64,000 nt of DNA, taken from contig OY540812.1 in the NCBI GenBank assembly GCA_961205875.1, positions 28,281,098 through 28,345,097 on the forward strand, read 5' to 3'. A program made the translations under genes and the position numbers. The notes under the pieces were generated by a model. It made no database searches. It was not told where the DNA came from and was given only the letters and a program-made list of their open reading frames with translations. Source of the stretch: Sialis fuliginosa. Taxonomy: Eukaryota > Arthropoda > Insecta > Megaloptera > Sialidae. Shown here one piece after another: positions 1 through 11,925 of the stretch. The number at the start of each line of letters is the position of its first letter. The stretch's first letter is position 1.

Positions 1-216
1 TCCCCTTCTCACACCGAGTTACAAGGCTGTATTTATTATGATTGGTCACATCATTCCCCCGCTCCATATTTGGGCACCTCAGATGACGTATTCCCTGTCT
101 CGCGCCGAGCTTCTGAGGCTACCTTATACTTTACATACCTTGGTTGAGAACGTTATTTATTATACCATATTTTCTATTCTTTATTTTGTTAGTTAATAAG
201 AAATATGTGTTTTATA

Positions 217-449
217 CAGGGTGTATGTCGGTAGATTATACAGTTTGAATAGAAATTGCGTTGAATAGAGTAGGGGAGAGGGGTATCAATCGACTTGGAA
301 ATGTTGCATGTTTTTTGTAGCTATGAGTTAGTGAACTGCACTTTTGCGGTTGAGGCGTATTTTGCGAATCAAAATTCGGTTGCAAGGCATCGTTTTTGTT
401 ATCATCGCAATTTCTATTCAAACTGTAAAATCTGTCAGCGGACACCTTG
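217..449. mobile_element. MITE with CAGGGTGT ends, TA target
   Basis: The ends are inverted copies of each other: CAGGGTGTATGTCGG on the left and, read in reverse, CAAGGTGTCCGCTGAC on the right. The match continues through TACAGTTTGAATAGAAATTG in both arms. TA lies on each side (TATA if extended). Two overlapping chance ORFs (minus 236-445, plus 295-495) arise from the arms and are not genes. The TA target suggests the Tc1/mariner/pogo group. No transposase is present. Confidence 0.75.
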
Positions 450-466
450 TATAATTAGAAACACAT

Positions 467-516
467 ACACTGTTCACTTCCAGTATTACGTATAAGAAAG
501 TCGTGCGGCAACCATG
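467..516 (+). repeat. Single arm of the fold-back family seen at 8941-9405
   Basis: The segment reads ACACTGTTCACTTCC, then GTATTACGTATAAGAAAGTC and ends near CCATG. The same order occurs twice at 9293-9405 and once inverted at 8941-8992. Only one arm is present here, so it is a fragment. Confidence 0.6.
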
Positions 517-2160
517 TTTTTACAAACAATACATTTTATAAAAATTCTATTTTTAATGTGAATAGGCGTGCCCCATTTCATAAACTTAAAAACATAAAAA
601 TAAATTTTGTCGACAAAAACTGTTCGTGTATTTATAGTTAATGGATACATTACGAAACGAAATAGATTATTTAAAATTTATAATACTTATCTATTTAATT
701 TATTTCATATAAAATCAAAAAAATAAATACCTATATCTATAAAAACGCTCTTTGTATTTCATCATTTAACATTTGATGTTAACTTCAAAGTAATATTGTT
801 TATCAACATTAATGTCATGAAGTGTAAAAAACGTGCACACTTTTTTATTTAAAATGTGAAAAAGTTTATAAGAATAGTACTTTTTAGATTAAAAACAAAT
901 ATATTAATAGCATCTGTTAGTTTTTTTATACTTTTTAGCATACATTAATGTTACATTTTTATTAATGACTCTACTGAAAACTATAATTCTCTTAATATTA
1001 TTTCTAATTAAAACCACTGATAATGTTGTCAAGATTTGTTCATGAAAAATTATATACGAATGTTCATTTTAGAATTTATCTTTATTTCAGAAGAAAGATC
1101 GTTAATGGTATTATCTGTATATTTATTAACCTTTATATAACTACTCGCGCCATTTATGCCCAGTTTAAAAAACATATTCTTCTAAATGTTTGTTATAAAG
1201 TACTTAAATTATTAAATAATAAATTACTTCGATTTATTTTCGAAAATAAGAACTACAAGTGACATATTGTTATAAAAAGACGTTCAAATATGCTATAGCC
1301 AACTTAGTGACCCATAAGAAAAACTAAAGTTAGGGCTTATAACTCGAAAACAAAAAGTGTTATACAAATTCTATATACACAATAAAATTCTACAAAAAAT
1401 ATTCTTAAGAAACCGGAAACAAAAAGTACCTATCTACATTGAAAAAAAAATTATCCATTTAAAGAAATTTAAAAAAAATTAACCACATAGAATTATTCAA
1501 TATTTTTTGATGTAGTAATACCCCTTCCTTATAAATAATTCAACTAATTTAACAAAATCTGTATTTCTCATAGATGCTGAGATCCCCAGTTATCTGGGAT
1601 ACCCGGTATTGAAATATAGAACTGTTATAAGTATACCCAATTATTTTCAGACAAATTGTTGAAATTAATCTTCTTATTTTGTTGTGTATAAAGAAAACAA
1701 ATCAACCTAAGACCTGTCAAATTGGCGGATTTTATGTTTCCAATAACAAACAATGTACTTCAGATCGTTACAACAAATTAGCTTTTTTCAGTACGATCTT
1801 TTTCTATCATATGAAATGAACAGTTTATTTAGAAAATAGTCCATTTTTAATAAAATTAAATAGCCCATTTAAAAAAAAACATCTGCCAAGTAAATACACA
1901 GTGCTTCCTCGTGCTAAATTCACCAAAGGTAGTTAATTATTGAACAATTTAAATAAAAACCGATAAAGTGTTCACATAAATTGCCTGGCAATGGCTTACC
2001 ATTTAATTTTTATACAATTTTACTAAAAAATATTAGTTCGAAAATTTTAGGAAATTGAATGGTTTACAAAAAAGATTCTATAAAATTTTCACGTAACATG
2101 TGTCGTTCTTGAGATATCTTGAAAAAATAAATATTTTGGGATGTCACCCCTTCCCCTTAC
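517..2160. other. AT-rich stretch without a recognised gene
   Basis: No splice-flanked or GC-rich coding segment is visible. An open frame at 1023-1262 (plus) has a composition biased to Lys, Asn, Tyr, Phe and Ile, which is what random AT-rich DNA gives. A short imperfect hairpin (ATCCCCAGTTATCTGGGAT) lies near 1580. Confidence 0.6.
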
Positions 2161-2450
2161 ACACGATTTTGATGATTTTGAAATAGGACCGTTCTCAAGT
2201 TAGACCCAACCATCCAACCAAGTTTCATTAATAACGGTTTAGTGGTTCATGAGTTATGCGTGTGACAAGGATTCAGGCAATAGACACACACACAGACAGA
2301 CAGACGGACAAACAGACAGACGCGGAAGAAAAAGTATTTGTCTTGACCTGAAACGGAAAAATCAATTTAAAATTTTGAAATCGGAGAACAATTTTTTTGT
2401 CTCATTCTAAAACGATCACAAAGCTTCTCGTATCTTCGATATTGCGAGGA
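2161..2450 (+). repeat. Interspersed repeat R1
   Basis: Runs from a GATTTTGAAATAGGACCG-like segment through GGTTCATGAGTTATGCGTG and a GACAGACAGACGGACA tract to GATCACAAAGCTTCTCGTAT. A second copy lies inverted and interrupted at 10255-10310 plus 11498-11680. There are no coding features. The class is unknown; the tract with GACAGACGGACA repeats resembles tails seen in several insect repeat families. Confidence 0.65.
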
Positions 2451-2734
2451 AGCAAAATAAGTAAATGACAACAATAGATAAAATTTAATATGAAACTCAA
2501 ACCCTTAAAGCATAAAAATGAACTTGTTTCAAAATAAATGCCCCATATAAAGAAAATGAATATTACCATATACATACCTATAAATATTCAAAATGAAAAT
2601 AGTGACGTAACAAAAATTATTTGTAAAGGAATGGGAAATTTTTGTAAAATATTTTTTTTCGCTGTTATAAAAATATTACGGTAGGAGTGTCTTTTTTGAT
2701 CTTTATGATTTAAAGTGTTTACATTATTGTTAAA

Positions 2735-2915
2735 CGGTATAACCATCTGGTCCCACGCTACTTACACCACTGCACCCCCTGTCCCCCTGGGTACGCCACT
2801 GAAAAATAAGTCTTTTAGTGGTTCGTTATTTGAATTTTTTCAACCCCGCAATGTTAAATAAAACGTGGGGTCAACCTAACCCTTCTCCCCCTATAAATCC
2901 TGGTTACGCCACACA
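2735..2915. mobile_element. Fragments with hAT-like CAGTGGCGTA termini
   Basis: GGGTACGCCACTG near 2790-2802 and CCTGGTTACGCCAC near 2898-2912 are close to the inverse of the CAGTGGCGTAACC terminus that bounds the better-preserved hAT MITE at 4773-5032. The segment GGTATAACCAT near 2736 is shared with 17014-17024. Boundaries and target duplications are not clear. Confidence 0.45.
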
Positions 2916-3756
2916 TCTATCATTTTCTTTTTTATATTTTAATGTCTTTATTTAGATATGAAAATATTTACAATTTATATATAATTTTAACAAATTAAGT
3001 GAAAAAATCTTTAAGAGTACATTTATACCTTAGTTGAAAATATATATTATTCATATTCAACTTATAGAACTTTAATATATCGATTGAATGTTGAAAACTA
3101 GATGGTAAACAAATAAATAATAGAAAGTAGAATAAAAAGAGCAATTCTAAGAAGAGAAAACCATTAAAGGAATGAACTTATTAAATATTGTGTATCCTTG
3201 TCTCATTTATTACTCGGTCAAAATATTTCAAACTTGTTAATTATCATCCTGGAATATTAACGAATCCTGAGAAGAAGAAATAAGAAGATATTGATTTGTT
3301 CGAATGACTTGTTCAAACTTGTTTGGAACTTTTCAGGGGCGAATTCAGGACAAAATCAAATTCAAAGTAAAAGTGACAGTACCTATGGTGTATATTTTCT
3401 TATTAAAACTCTTAAATAACTTATGACATGAGAAATTATTCATAATTAAAACTACCTAGAAACTTTCATATAGATCTCATAGTTTGTCCTACATAACTTA
3501 TGTCACAATTTATACAATCGGTTTTTATAAATAACTGATATTAATTTCAATTCAATTTTATCTTTGGTGTTAGCAGTAGGTAGTAATATTTGTCTGTCTG
3601 TCTGTTTGTTACGAGTAAACTAGACTGCCTACTTACTCCCTTTAGAAAAGTAAAGACAACTCGCAACGAAATTTTGATTATGAACTTTCCATGCAAAATC
3701 AATTTAAAATAGCAAAATCTAATTATACGTATCAAAACTTACTGTCAAATGACATA
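2916..3756. other. AT-rich stretch without a recognised gene
   Basis: No supported gene. A GTCTGTCTGTCTGTTTGTTACGAGT segment near 3592 is the type of tract found at Helitron heads and other insect repeats, but no terminus can be defined here. Confidence 0.5.
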
Positions 3757-4309
3757 CAGGGTGTCACACGAGAAGGTGTCAAAACTAATCAACTATCATT
3801 TTCAAATGAATGCAGTTATTGAAAAAACAAAAATATCGTTGTAAAGAAGAAAGTCTTCAATTTTTAATGGGTATAAATAAATAAAATTAACCAATCAGTT
3901 TAATTTATTGATGAAAAATATGCTAAAATTATCGATAATTCTGTTAAAAATAACACAGAAAATAATTTCAATGCAGATTTATTGCTCGTAAGTGGAGTGG
4001 CGTAACGCATAAGTTTAAATAAATAATGAGTTGTATTTTAGTGTGTTTTCATTCTTAACTTTATGTTTTCCGTATTTAATACGAAACCCCCTATAAGAAC
4101 TACTATATATTTTTCCTCTCGAAAAGAAGTACTTTTCGAGAGTAAAAGTCAGATTATTCATTTTGACGCACACGTACTTGCTTCTTCCATAGCCCAAATA
4201 AAATTGCAGACTCTGCTCTTTTCGAAATGAAAACTTTTTTTTCTCAATAAATGCATCCATTTGAAAATGATAGCTGAATAGTTTCAACACCTTCCCGTGG
4301 GACAGGCTG
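3757..4309. mobile_element. Long-TIR MITE, CAGGGTGTC ends, TA target
   Basis: Left arm CAGGGTGTCACACGAGAAGG matches the reverse of the right arm (CAGCCTGTCCCACGGGAAGG), and similarity continues for roughly 100 bp, including ATCATTTTCAAATG in both. TA flanks both ends (3755-3756 and 4310-4311). A 106-codon minus-strand frame at 4015-4335 runs across the right end and is a chance ORF. Probably a non-autonomous Tc1/mariner/pogo-group element. Confidence 0.75.
4116..4142. repeat. Perfect hairpin inside the MITE
   Basis: CTCTCGAAAAG and CTTTTCGAGAG form an 11-bp perfect stem with a five-base loop. Confidence 0.7.
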
Positions 4310-4490
4310 TAAATTAACAAAGAGACATTTGGCAACAGTTGAGAGCTTGTTACTTGGAAATATTATTATTATATTATAATTATATTTCATTCAATCAAGA
4401 ATTTATCACCTATGAGGGATAGAAATTAGCAAATAAAAACTTTACAGATGTTAAAGTAAAATAAATAATATTTAATCGACGAGGTATGTT

Positions 4491-4717
4491 CCAAAACTCG
4501 TTCGTTCCATTAAAAAAAATCGAGATGGCAGTGGATTTTGAAAGAATGTTTGGCATTCTTTCATATTATAATGTCACAGCAAAACTCGCTTAATCATAAT
4601 ATAATTGAGCGAATTTTGCTCAAAATTGACATTACCATATGAAATAATGCCAAAAATTCTTTCAAAATCAACTCGCATCTCGATTTTGTTTTTAAATGGA
4701 ACGAACGAGTTTTGAAA
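4491..4717. mobile_element. Fold-back element, arms near 100 bp
   Basis: Left arm 4491-4588 and right arm 4609-4717 are inverted copies. Shared blocks include AAAACTCGTTCGTTCCAT, ATCGAGATG, GATTTTGAAAGAAT and TGTCA; the loop is about 20 bp. No transposase is present. Clean target duplications could not be assigned, so the superfamily is open. Confidence 0.7.
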
Positions 4718-4772
4718 CTCACTTCTTTAATCCGACCCAACATTTTTGGAAATATTCATTCTTTATATCAGG

Positions 4773-5032
4773 CAGTGGCGTAACCAGAGATGGGGGGGGG
4801 GGGCAGAGGGAGCATGATTTCTCCCGTTTGTACCTCCACTGTCCAGTTGTTTTGTAAACATTGAAATTAAAATTAAAATTTTGAAAGATTAAAAATTTTG
4901 TTTATCAAGTGTAGAACAAAAAATAATTTATATTTTAAAATTTGAAAAAGCAATTGGTAAAAAAGGAATAATAAATTGTGTATATATTTTTAGCCCTCCT
5001 CCCTCCCCAAAAAAATCCTGCTTACGCTACTA
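4773..5032. mobile_element. hAT-type MITE
   Basis: It begins CAGTGGCGTAACCAG and ends with the near inverse CTGCTTACGCTACTA. The flanks are ATATCAGG (4765-4772) and ATATCAAG (5033-5040), an 8-bp target duplication with one mismatch, as expected for hAT. A run of 12 G lies near the left end (4792-4803). No coding capacity. Confidence 0.75.
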
Positions 5033-5040
5033 ATATCAAG

Positions 5041-5780
5041 ATTCCGCTGACTGAAAAAGTTCGAGAACTTTTGGTTAGAAGTCCAGGTCATAAGATCTAA
5101 AACATATTGTACAATGGCAATATTTTATTTTATCATTTAATTCCAATAAAAACTGTGGTACAAAAACCATAATCGAACACAGTATATATGAAGACAGTAG
5201 TTTTTTGTAATGTTGAACCAATAAAACAAAGCAAAGCAATCAGAAACAAGCCCGTTGGGAGATCATCAAGATACTTTTTTCCTCTTCCGACAATAACAAA
5301 AGATCTCCACGTCCTTGCTAAATGTATTTCTTATCCTCGGGGCATAATGTACTACATTAAATTAGTTCTTGTTCTGAATTATTAATATTAATTGTAGATA
5401 TTAATAATACATTTTTTCTTTTTATTCCTTTCCTGTATCATTCTTATATTTCTGTTTCTGAGGTATATCTCGTATTTTTAATTGTTTATGCATGAGATCA
5501 CGATTTACAATGTTTCAGCTGTCTTTTTTCAGGCGTAACATCAAAATTATGAATGCCATTGTTGTATACATATTATAAAATAATTTTTATAATACTGGTA
5601 AATATCTTTTTTACTTTCTGTAACGGCCATATGTCTTAAATATAAATAGTCCAGTCAAACTAGATTATTAAATGGAATTTTTACAATAATACCGGGCCTA
5701 CTGGAAGGTATCTAATTAGTTACGGTTTACCCCCCCCCCCCCCTTATACACAATGTTATAGTATCAATAAAATTCCCGAA
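5041..5780. other. No recognised gene; C-run
   Basis: A 65-codon plus frame (5188-5385) has no recognisable similarity or splice context and is probably chance. A 14-C run lies at 5730-5743. Confidence 0.5.
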
Positions 5781-6400
5781 GCCTGAATATCTCATAAACT
5801 ATAAATAAACTAGAAACTTGAAATTTTTACTGAATGATGCCCTCTAGTCAATGATGTACAAAATATATGAAAAAATACTTTTTCTGGGGGGAAGGTCTTT
5901 AGGTATAACAAATAATATTTTTTATACCAAGGCCTATAACACGTCAAAATGTATAACCTAACCAGCGGAATTTGACCCTCTTTCTTATCTTTTTATAAAT
6001 TAAAAATTGCGCCTGCAGGGGGCTTTAAAGCAAATTAAGAAAAAATGTACACCAAGGCATGTGGGGTGTCTAAATGTAGTTATAATTAGTAGAATATAAC
6101 CCTATTTTTTTTTTAACTCAAAAATGGCGTCTGCAAGGTGCTCCAAATCATATTTTATTTTGCTCCCCACCCCTTCTTACTGGATAACCACTGGCTCAAA
6201 AAATCTGAAAAAATTGACAATGAGGACTACTAACGACAAATACTAAAGTCAACAATATCATTTTAAATTTTGAAGAAATAGGGAGCAGCGTCATAGATTT
6301 TTTTTATATGTAGGCATGTGGGGTGTCAAAATGTCTCAATTTGCTATAAACAGTCCACGAAGACGTACTTCGGTACCCTTATGGCATACACCCATGTATG
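5781..6400 (-). repeat. Interspersed repeat R2, minus copy
   Basis: Read on the minus strand, this matches 49880-50350 and, in part, 21775-22010. Shared landmarks are AAATTTCAAGTTTCTAGTTTA, a block ending in the word for GGCATGATTT, ACATTTTGACGTG and the CTGCAGGCG block. Copies differ by many small gaps, which suggests age. There is no coding signal. Confidence 0.6.
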
Positions 6401-7379
6401 TCAACTGAATATTTACCTTTATAACGGATAAAATGACTATACCCTGGTACTTTACCGCTGTACTTTTTCATAAAAAATTCCGCTAAAGTAAGAATCATTA
6501 ACTTATTTCTGTATTCCTTATGCATAGTAACTAAAGAAAATATTAATTATGTACTAATGTAACATTTTTTCTTTTATATTTAACTTAAAAAGAATTATTA
6601 AAAAATGTTCTTTTAACGCCGAGTCGAGACCGGAATAAATTTAGATGATACGAGACCGAGACGTATAATATATTAATCAGAAAAATTGAAAAGAAATTTC
6701 TTGAAAAATTTCTGTAATTGAAAAAATTCAAAACAACCTTTTTCTTGTAAACTTTATTCAGCCACATTTTTACCCGAGGTATTTAAATTATTTGAAAAAA
6801 ACCAATCCTCTTACAGGAGACAAGAAAATAACCAAAAGATGAAGAAGGTTTCAATAATATGTTCAATTTTATCGGCATTCAGAAAATACCTCCAGGTAGC
6901 AAACATAATGGAAAATCTGTGTACAGCAAGATAAAAAATGATTTAATCTTATTCACTTGGAATATTGGGGTGCCTTACCCAATTTATTATCCAATTTTCA
7001 AAAACAGCTTCGGATAATGGATTTTCTTACAACAATTATAATGAATAGAAGTCATAAAAATAGCATTCCTAATATATATATACAATGTAATGTTAATATA
7101 ATATATATATTTTTTTGTATACTTATCTACATTTTATGCAAAATTCATAGATAAATCTATGAATTTAATAATATTTATAAGAAAGAATAATATATTTTAT
7201 GAGATAAATTAATCAAATCACTTAATTTCCTAGATGTTTTGGTGATATAAAATTGAGTTATCAATTTTTGTTATAGGAAAGATTTAATAGTTATTGATTA
7301 TTTATATTCATGAAAAAAAGTCAGTTTTAACTCTTTTAAAATAATATGTACTTCGTTAATTAATTATATTTTTATTTTA
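6401..7379. other. AT-rich stretch without a recognised gene
   Basis: Short open frames (6585-6767 minus, 6957-7154 plus) show only random AT-rich composition. TA-rich microsatellite-like runs occur near 7070-7110 and 7395. Confidence 0.5.
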
Positions 7380-7600
7380 CTTTATCATACGATCATATAT
7401 ATATGAAATACATATAGTATAAGTCAGTTTTTTTTCGAATTCCGGATTTTCTATTTTGCTGACTGTGTATCTGTGTGTCAGTCTGTAGACACTGTAATTC
7501 AAAAGCGACAAATTATAAAAGAGTTTCTTGTACTTTTAACTGGACTATGTTTTTTAGGACGTTGAAAACGAATTTGAGAATAAAAAAGATTGTTAACCCC
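7380..7600 (+). repeat. Interspersed repeat R3, plus copy
   Basis: Shares order and words with the inverse of 9540-9860: ATATGAAATA, AGTATAAGT, TCCGGATTTT, TGTGTCAGTCTGT, CACTGTAATTCAAA and ACGTTGAAAACGA. The 67-codon frame at 7475-7678 is derived from it. Confidence 0.55.
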
Positions 7601-8239
7601 TTTTTTTATATCGTAAAAAATAACAAAATTAAAATAATACCAATTTTGAGATTCCACGGCTGTGACAAATTTGTTTGACTAAATCTGATGAATTATTTTT
7701 GTAGATCAGACTTTTTTCTTTAATTTGTGTTTTTTTATCACTGTAAGAACATTCGAACTGTTCATGAAACAAGAAATGAAATATATATGTATATACTTAT
7801 AATATAATGATGGAAAAAGCATAAATACTCCGTTTAATAGAAAGTATATTAAATATAAATCATTTTTTATTGAAAGTGGTCCAATTTAAAAAAAAAATGT
7901 TACTTTTACTTTACAAACTTGGTCTTCTTTTTACTATTAATAATAAAATCAATACATTTAGATTTCCATACGATTTAATGGATTTATCATAACTACATAC
8001 TGAAACACAAAACCCTAACTATTTCGAAAAATGCATGGAATAATTGTATATGGAAGAATTCATTTATAATACAGACTATTAAAATAATATAACAATCAAA
8101 AAATAATAAATAACTCTTAAAAACAAGAACCTGAAAACATCTGCTAGGAGAAAACGAATATTCAATTCAACCGCACTCAAATCATAAAAAGATCCGAACC
8201 GAAATAATAATAATAATAAAGAAAAAAAGAAACGGCGGG

Positions 8240-8660
8240 AACAATAAATTCTGTCTGTGACAGCAATGCACGTTTCCGGACCAGACTCCGGTGCAGCATG
8301 TCGGTAAAGATTCGGAGTCCGGGGACACAAGAGTAGGGGTAAGTAGAAAGAGAATAACGCGGTTTCCGGTACGTAGAATAATTGCGTTTGCTCCGGTTAA
8401 AGTCTTTAATTAAAACGTACGGAACACAGGTCAGGGGTGGTGGTAAAGGGAGGGAGGGGGTGATTCTCCTCCTTCAGATGCGCTCAGGTGAAACTCAGCG
8501 ATTCGGTATGTTTTGTAATGCCTGTTTGTTTTCATTTGCTGAAGGATAATGGATACATAAATCCTGATTTTCGTGAGGGCTCATCTTTAAATCACGTGAT
8601 AAGAATCTCGTCATGGGTGAGAGGTGTTTGTAAAATTCACACGTCGAGAGCAGTCGGGGA
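8240..8660. other. GC-richer island, unidentified
   Basis: Clearly richer in G and C than its surroundings. It contains a short imperfect hairpin (GACTCCG ... CGGAGTC near 8285-8320) and a G-rich stretch near 8440-8460. Open frames on both strands (8079-8330 minus, 8488-8751 plus) are not flanked by convincing splice sites and are not recognised. It could be a conserved noncoding segment, an old repeat or a small missed exon. Confidence 0.3.
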
Positions 8661-8940
8661 TGTAAGACGCAGGCAACGTGTGTTGGAAACTAATTATTTG
8701 GAATACTCATTATGTGTTTACTGGATGTTCGTTTTCAAATTTACCATCTGAATATTTTTTAAACTAAAAAAATCAATTTTTTTTTTGTCACACGTTTTCA
8801 AGGACAATTAAGGGTAAACTTTTTTTGATTTTATGAAATAAAGCAATTTGTCTTTAATAGTTTTTCGGAATTTCAAAAACATTTTGATAAATTTTCATAA
8901 TTCTAGATCACTAGTCTCGCGAAAGAAATTTCACATCAAA

Positions 8941-9405
8941 ATATCTGCCTTGGGAACCACGGGACTTTCTTATACGTAATCCTAACAGTGAATAGTATAC
9001 GTGATTATTATTTTATTAAAATATTTCTGACAAACTAACAAGATAGAATAAAAGGTGAAATTATTCTCTCCATTATATAACAAGTGATTTTTTTAACGTA
9101 ATAACTGAAAACGGATGCTTACTCATGTAAATTTTTGAATTTTCGAGTTATATTTGAAATAAGAAAAAAATGTTTTAGATAAAAAATGTCGAGTATGTTA
9201 TTTTCTATAATTTATTCCCGATACATTTTTTTTTAATATTTATGATTTAGCCAGAAATTTTTTTTTATGTAATTATTTAGATTCTCTTACACTGTTCACT
9301 CTCAGAATTACGTATAAGAAAGTCCCATGGTACCTATGGCAAACACACACACTGTTCAATCTCTGTAATACGTATAAGAAAGTCTCATGACACTCATGGC
9401 AGATA
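8941..9405. mobile_element. Fold-back element with a duplicated right arm
   Basis: The left arm begins AATATCTGCC and contains GACTTTCTTATACGTAAT. The right side carries this inverted twice in tandem (9293-9348 and 9351-9405), each with ACACTGTTCA and TACGTATAAGAAAGTC. The outer end GGCAGATATT mirrors the left end. A lone arm lies at 467-516. No transposase. Confidence 0.7.
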
Positions 9406-9539
9406 TTTCTCCTCTGTTATGAGCCATTTGAAAAACTGAATAGAACATAAATTATAGATAAATACAATTTTTAACTTGACCATTTTTCTCTATTTCGCAC
9501 TGTTTCAGAGTAATTCGAAAAATTCAAAAATCGACGTAG

Positions 9540-9860
9540 GTAAACATCCGTATCCGGTTGCAAGATCGTTTTCAAAAATAGGACGTTTTCTTCCCAGACA
9601 AAAATTAATCTTAAATATAAAATTTCACCCTTCTACGATTTGTCGTATTTGAGTTACAGCGCTTACAGACAGACAGACCGACAGACGGACACACAGACAT
9701 CATGGCGAAAATAGTCAGAATGGATTCAGGGAAGGTCAAAATGAATAATTCCATCAAAATCCGGATTTAGAAAAAAATCGGCTTCATAATACTTACTTAT
9801 ACTATTGTATATTTCATATACAAGGTATATGAAAGTAAAAATGTAACTTTACCAAAACAT
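9540..9860 (-). repeat. Interspersed repeat R3, minus copy
   Basis: Contains the GACAGACAGACCGACAGACG tract preceded by CTACGATTTGTCGTATTTGAG and followed by AAAATCCGGATTTAG and CATATACAAGGTATATGAAAG. Inverted relative of 7380-7600. Confidence 0.55.
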
Positions 9861-10254
9861 TGCGAAAAATGTATTTCGATCCGGCTCTGAAACACCATAT
9901 ATGTCCGTATACACACATACAACATAATAAAGTGAACAGTTAATTATTTAAAACACGGTACAAAAGCTCATGAAATGCAACCACAAAGTTGAAAATACCA
10001 TACCGCCGATAAATTCTCATTATAATTGACGAAAGAGGAAAATCAACTCGAGTTAATGGACCTACCTAATCAGGTGATTTAAAGATGAGTTCGCCAAATC
10101 AGTATTTATGTACCGGTTAACAAATGGAAACAAACGCAGCGGGGGCGTATCGGGTAGATAGCAGGGGAAGAGAATGATAATGGAGCACTGAAAAATAGAT
10201 AGGTGTATCTGATATTGTGCGTTACGTTATATGTATATGTGCCAAGTAAGTTGC
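9861..10254. other. No recognised gene
   Basis: Moderate GC near 10130-10160 (CGCAGCGGGGGCGTATCGGG). A minus frame 10106-10309 overlaps the repeat edge and is unrecognised. Confidence 0.4.
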
Positions 10255-11680
10255 TTCTTCGCCATATCGAAGATACGAGAAGCTTTGTGATCGGTTTAAA
10301 ATGAGACAAAACAAGCCTGGGGTGGAGTGAGACCCTTTAAGTCCACACAATCAACTTCCCAACACGGTATGATTATAAATACTTGAATACTGATTATTTA
10401 TTGATTCCATAGTTTATGTGAGTATTTTTTTAATATGTTTATGAAAAATTTTAATGGAATTGGTCAGAAATAAAACTCACCTTTGTGTTATGAATATTAG
10501 TTTTCTAATATCCTAATGTCAATAATATAACACACATTTTTAGAATAACTAATTTGACAATTTGAATTTCATTTGTTTTTATAATAACTAATCTGACAAT
10601 TTAAATTTAATTGCATTTGTTTCCAAGTCAACATGAATTGTAGACTTATTTATTAGTATTTAAAATTCAAATTTTGAGGGTGGTTTTCGCCTTTCACCCC
10701 TTCTATGGCTATTAAGGCACGTATAACAAAAAAAATATTGAAATAAATTTTTCATTATTTGTATTGTAGAATATGTACCTATACTAAGTTTCAAGTAAAT
10801 CCGACAAAAAAAAACTTTACACTCATTTTTACCCCCTTAGGGGTTGAATTTCGAAAAATCCTTTCTTTCAGATCATAATCACGTTAAGACGCTTCGATTG
10901 GTACCCCAACGAAGTCAATAGCAATTTTAATTTACGAGATTTCGTGAACGTAAAAAATTACACGCACATACGTACATACATACAAACACACACACAGCGT
11001 CTTTCTGAAAATAGTGTAAATATACTATAGTGACCTTAAAACATACAATTATGTTGAAATTTTTGATTTTGATTTTCGGATCGTTTACAATAACTTTCAG
11101 TTGGGAAGTTAATAATGTACTTATATGATAGTACCCGGTGTTGCCTGTCGATTTAATAATATAATTACTACTCAGCTATTATGAGCGATAGTGTGATTAT
11201 ATATTCAAGGAATACGTTGATGCAGGTTTAATCAAAATGGGTCTAGAAGTTTTCGAAATTACTTCGGTCAAGCTCACACAAATTTTCTATATCTATATAT
11301 TAGTCTAAATTATTCTAAATAGTTGAATTTTTGCATACACCTTTGATATCATACGTACATACATACAAACACACACACAGCGTCTTTCTGAAAATAGTGT
11401 AAATATACTATAGTGATCTTGAAACATATAAATATGTTGTAATTTTTGATTTTGATTTTCGGACCGATTATAATAACTTCCAGTTGGGAAGTTAAAAATT
11501 GATCTCCGATTTCAAAATTTTAAATTGATCTTTCCGTTTCAGTTCAAGAAAAATACTTTTCATTCCGTGTCGGTCTGTGCCCTGAATCCTTGCCACACGC
11601 ATAACTCATGAACCACTGAACCGATATTAATGAAATTTGGCTAGATAGTTGGGTCTATTTTTGCGGTTTGGTGACGCTAG
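10255..11680 (-). repeat. Repeat R1, minus copy, split by an R4 insertion
   Basis: The two ends (10255-10310 and 11498-11680) read together on the minus strand like the continuous R1 copy at 2161-2450. The break falls between ATCGGAGATCAATTTTT and GTTTTGTCTCATTTTAAA, exactly where the intact copy has an uninterrupted T-rich run. The 1.2 kb between them is repeat R4. Confidence 0.65.
10311..11497. mobile_element. Element R4 inserted in R1
   Basis: Starts near a GGGGTGGAGTGAGACCCTTTA segment shared with 50735. Inverted AACTTCCCAAC (10349) and GTTGGGAAGTT (11102, again near 11483) lie inside or at the end. The block from CGTACATACATACAAACACA to the GGGAAGTT end occurs twice (to 11112 and 11351-11497), so the element is partly duplicated. 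A second copy lies at 50735-51318 and a fragment at 41620-41675. Superfamily unknown. Confidence 0.55.
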
Positions 11681-11925
11681 GAGTATTGCTATGCTGTTGG
11701 ACGATGCGAGGGGAAATGAACAAACAGGGAGAGGGGAATCATGTGTGTATGTAAACTTTATTTTACTTGCCTAAATGGCAACATGCACACATGAGTTTTT
11801 TGCACATCTATGGCACAGTACCTTTCGAATGATATAAGTTTCATTCACCTCTTTTTATAATAAATACTAAAAAAACGTACGACAATTTTCGATGTTTTCG
11901 TATATATTAATATCTATACCTTTTA

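Noticed and set aside
1023-1262. 79-codon plus frame as a gene
   Set aside because: Random AT-rich composition (Lys, Asn, Ile, Phe, Tyr), no motif, no splice or initiation context.
4015-4335. 106-codon minus frame as a gene
   Set aside because: It runs through the arm and past the end of the MITE at 3757-4309; the reading follows the repeat, and no domain is seen.
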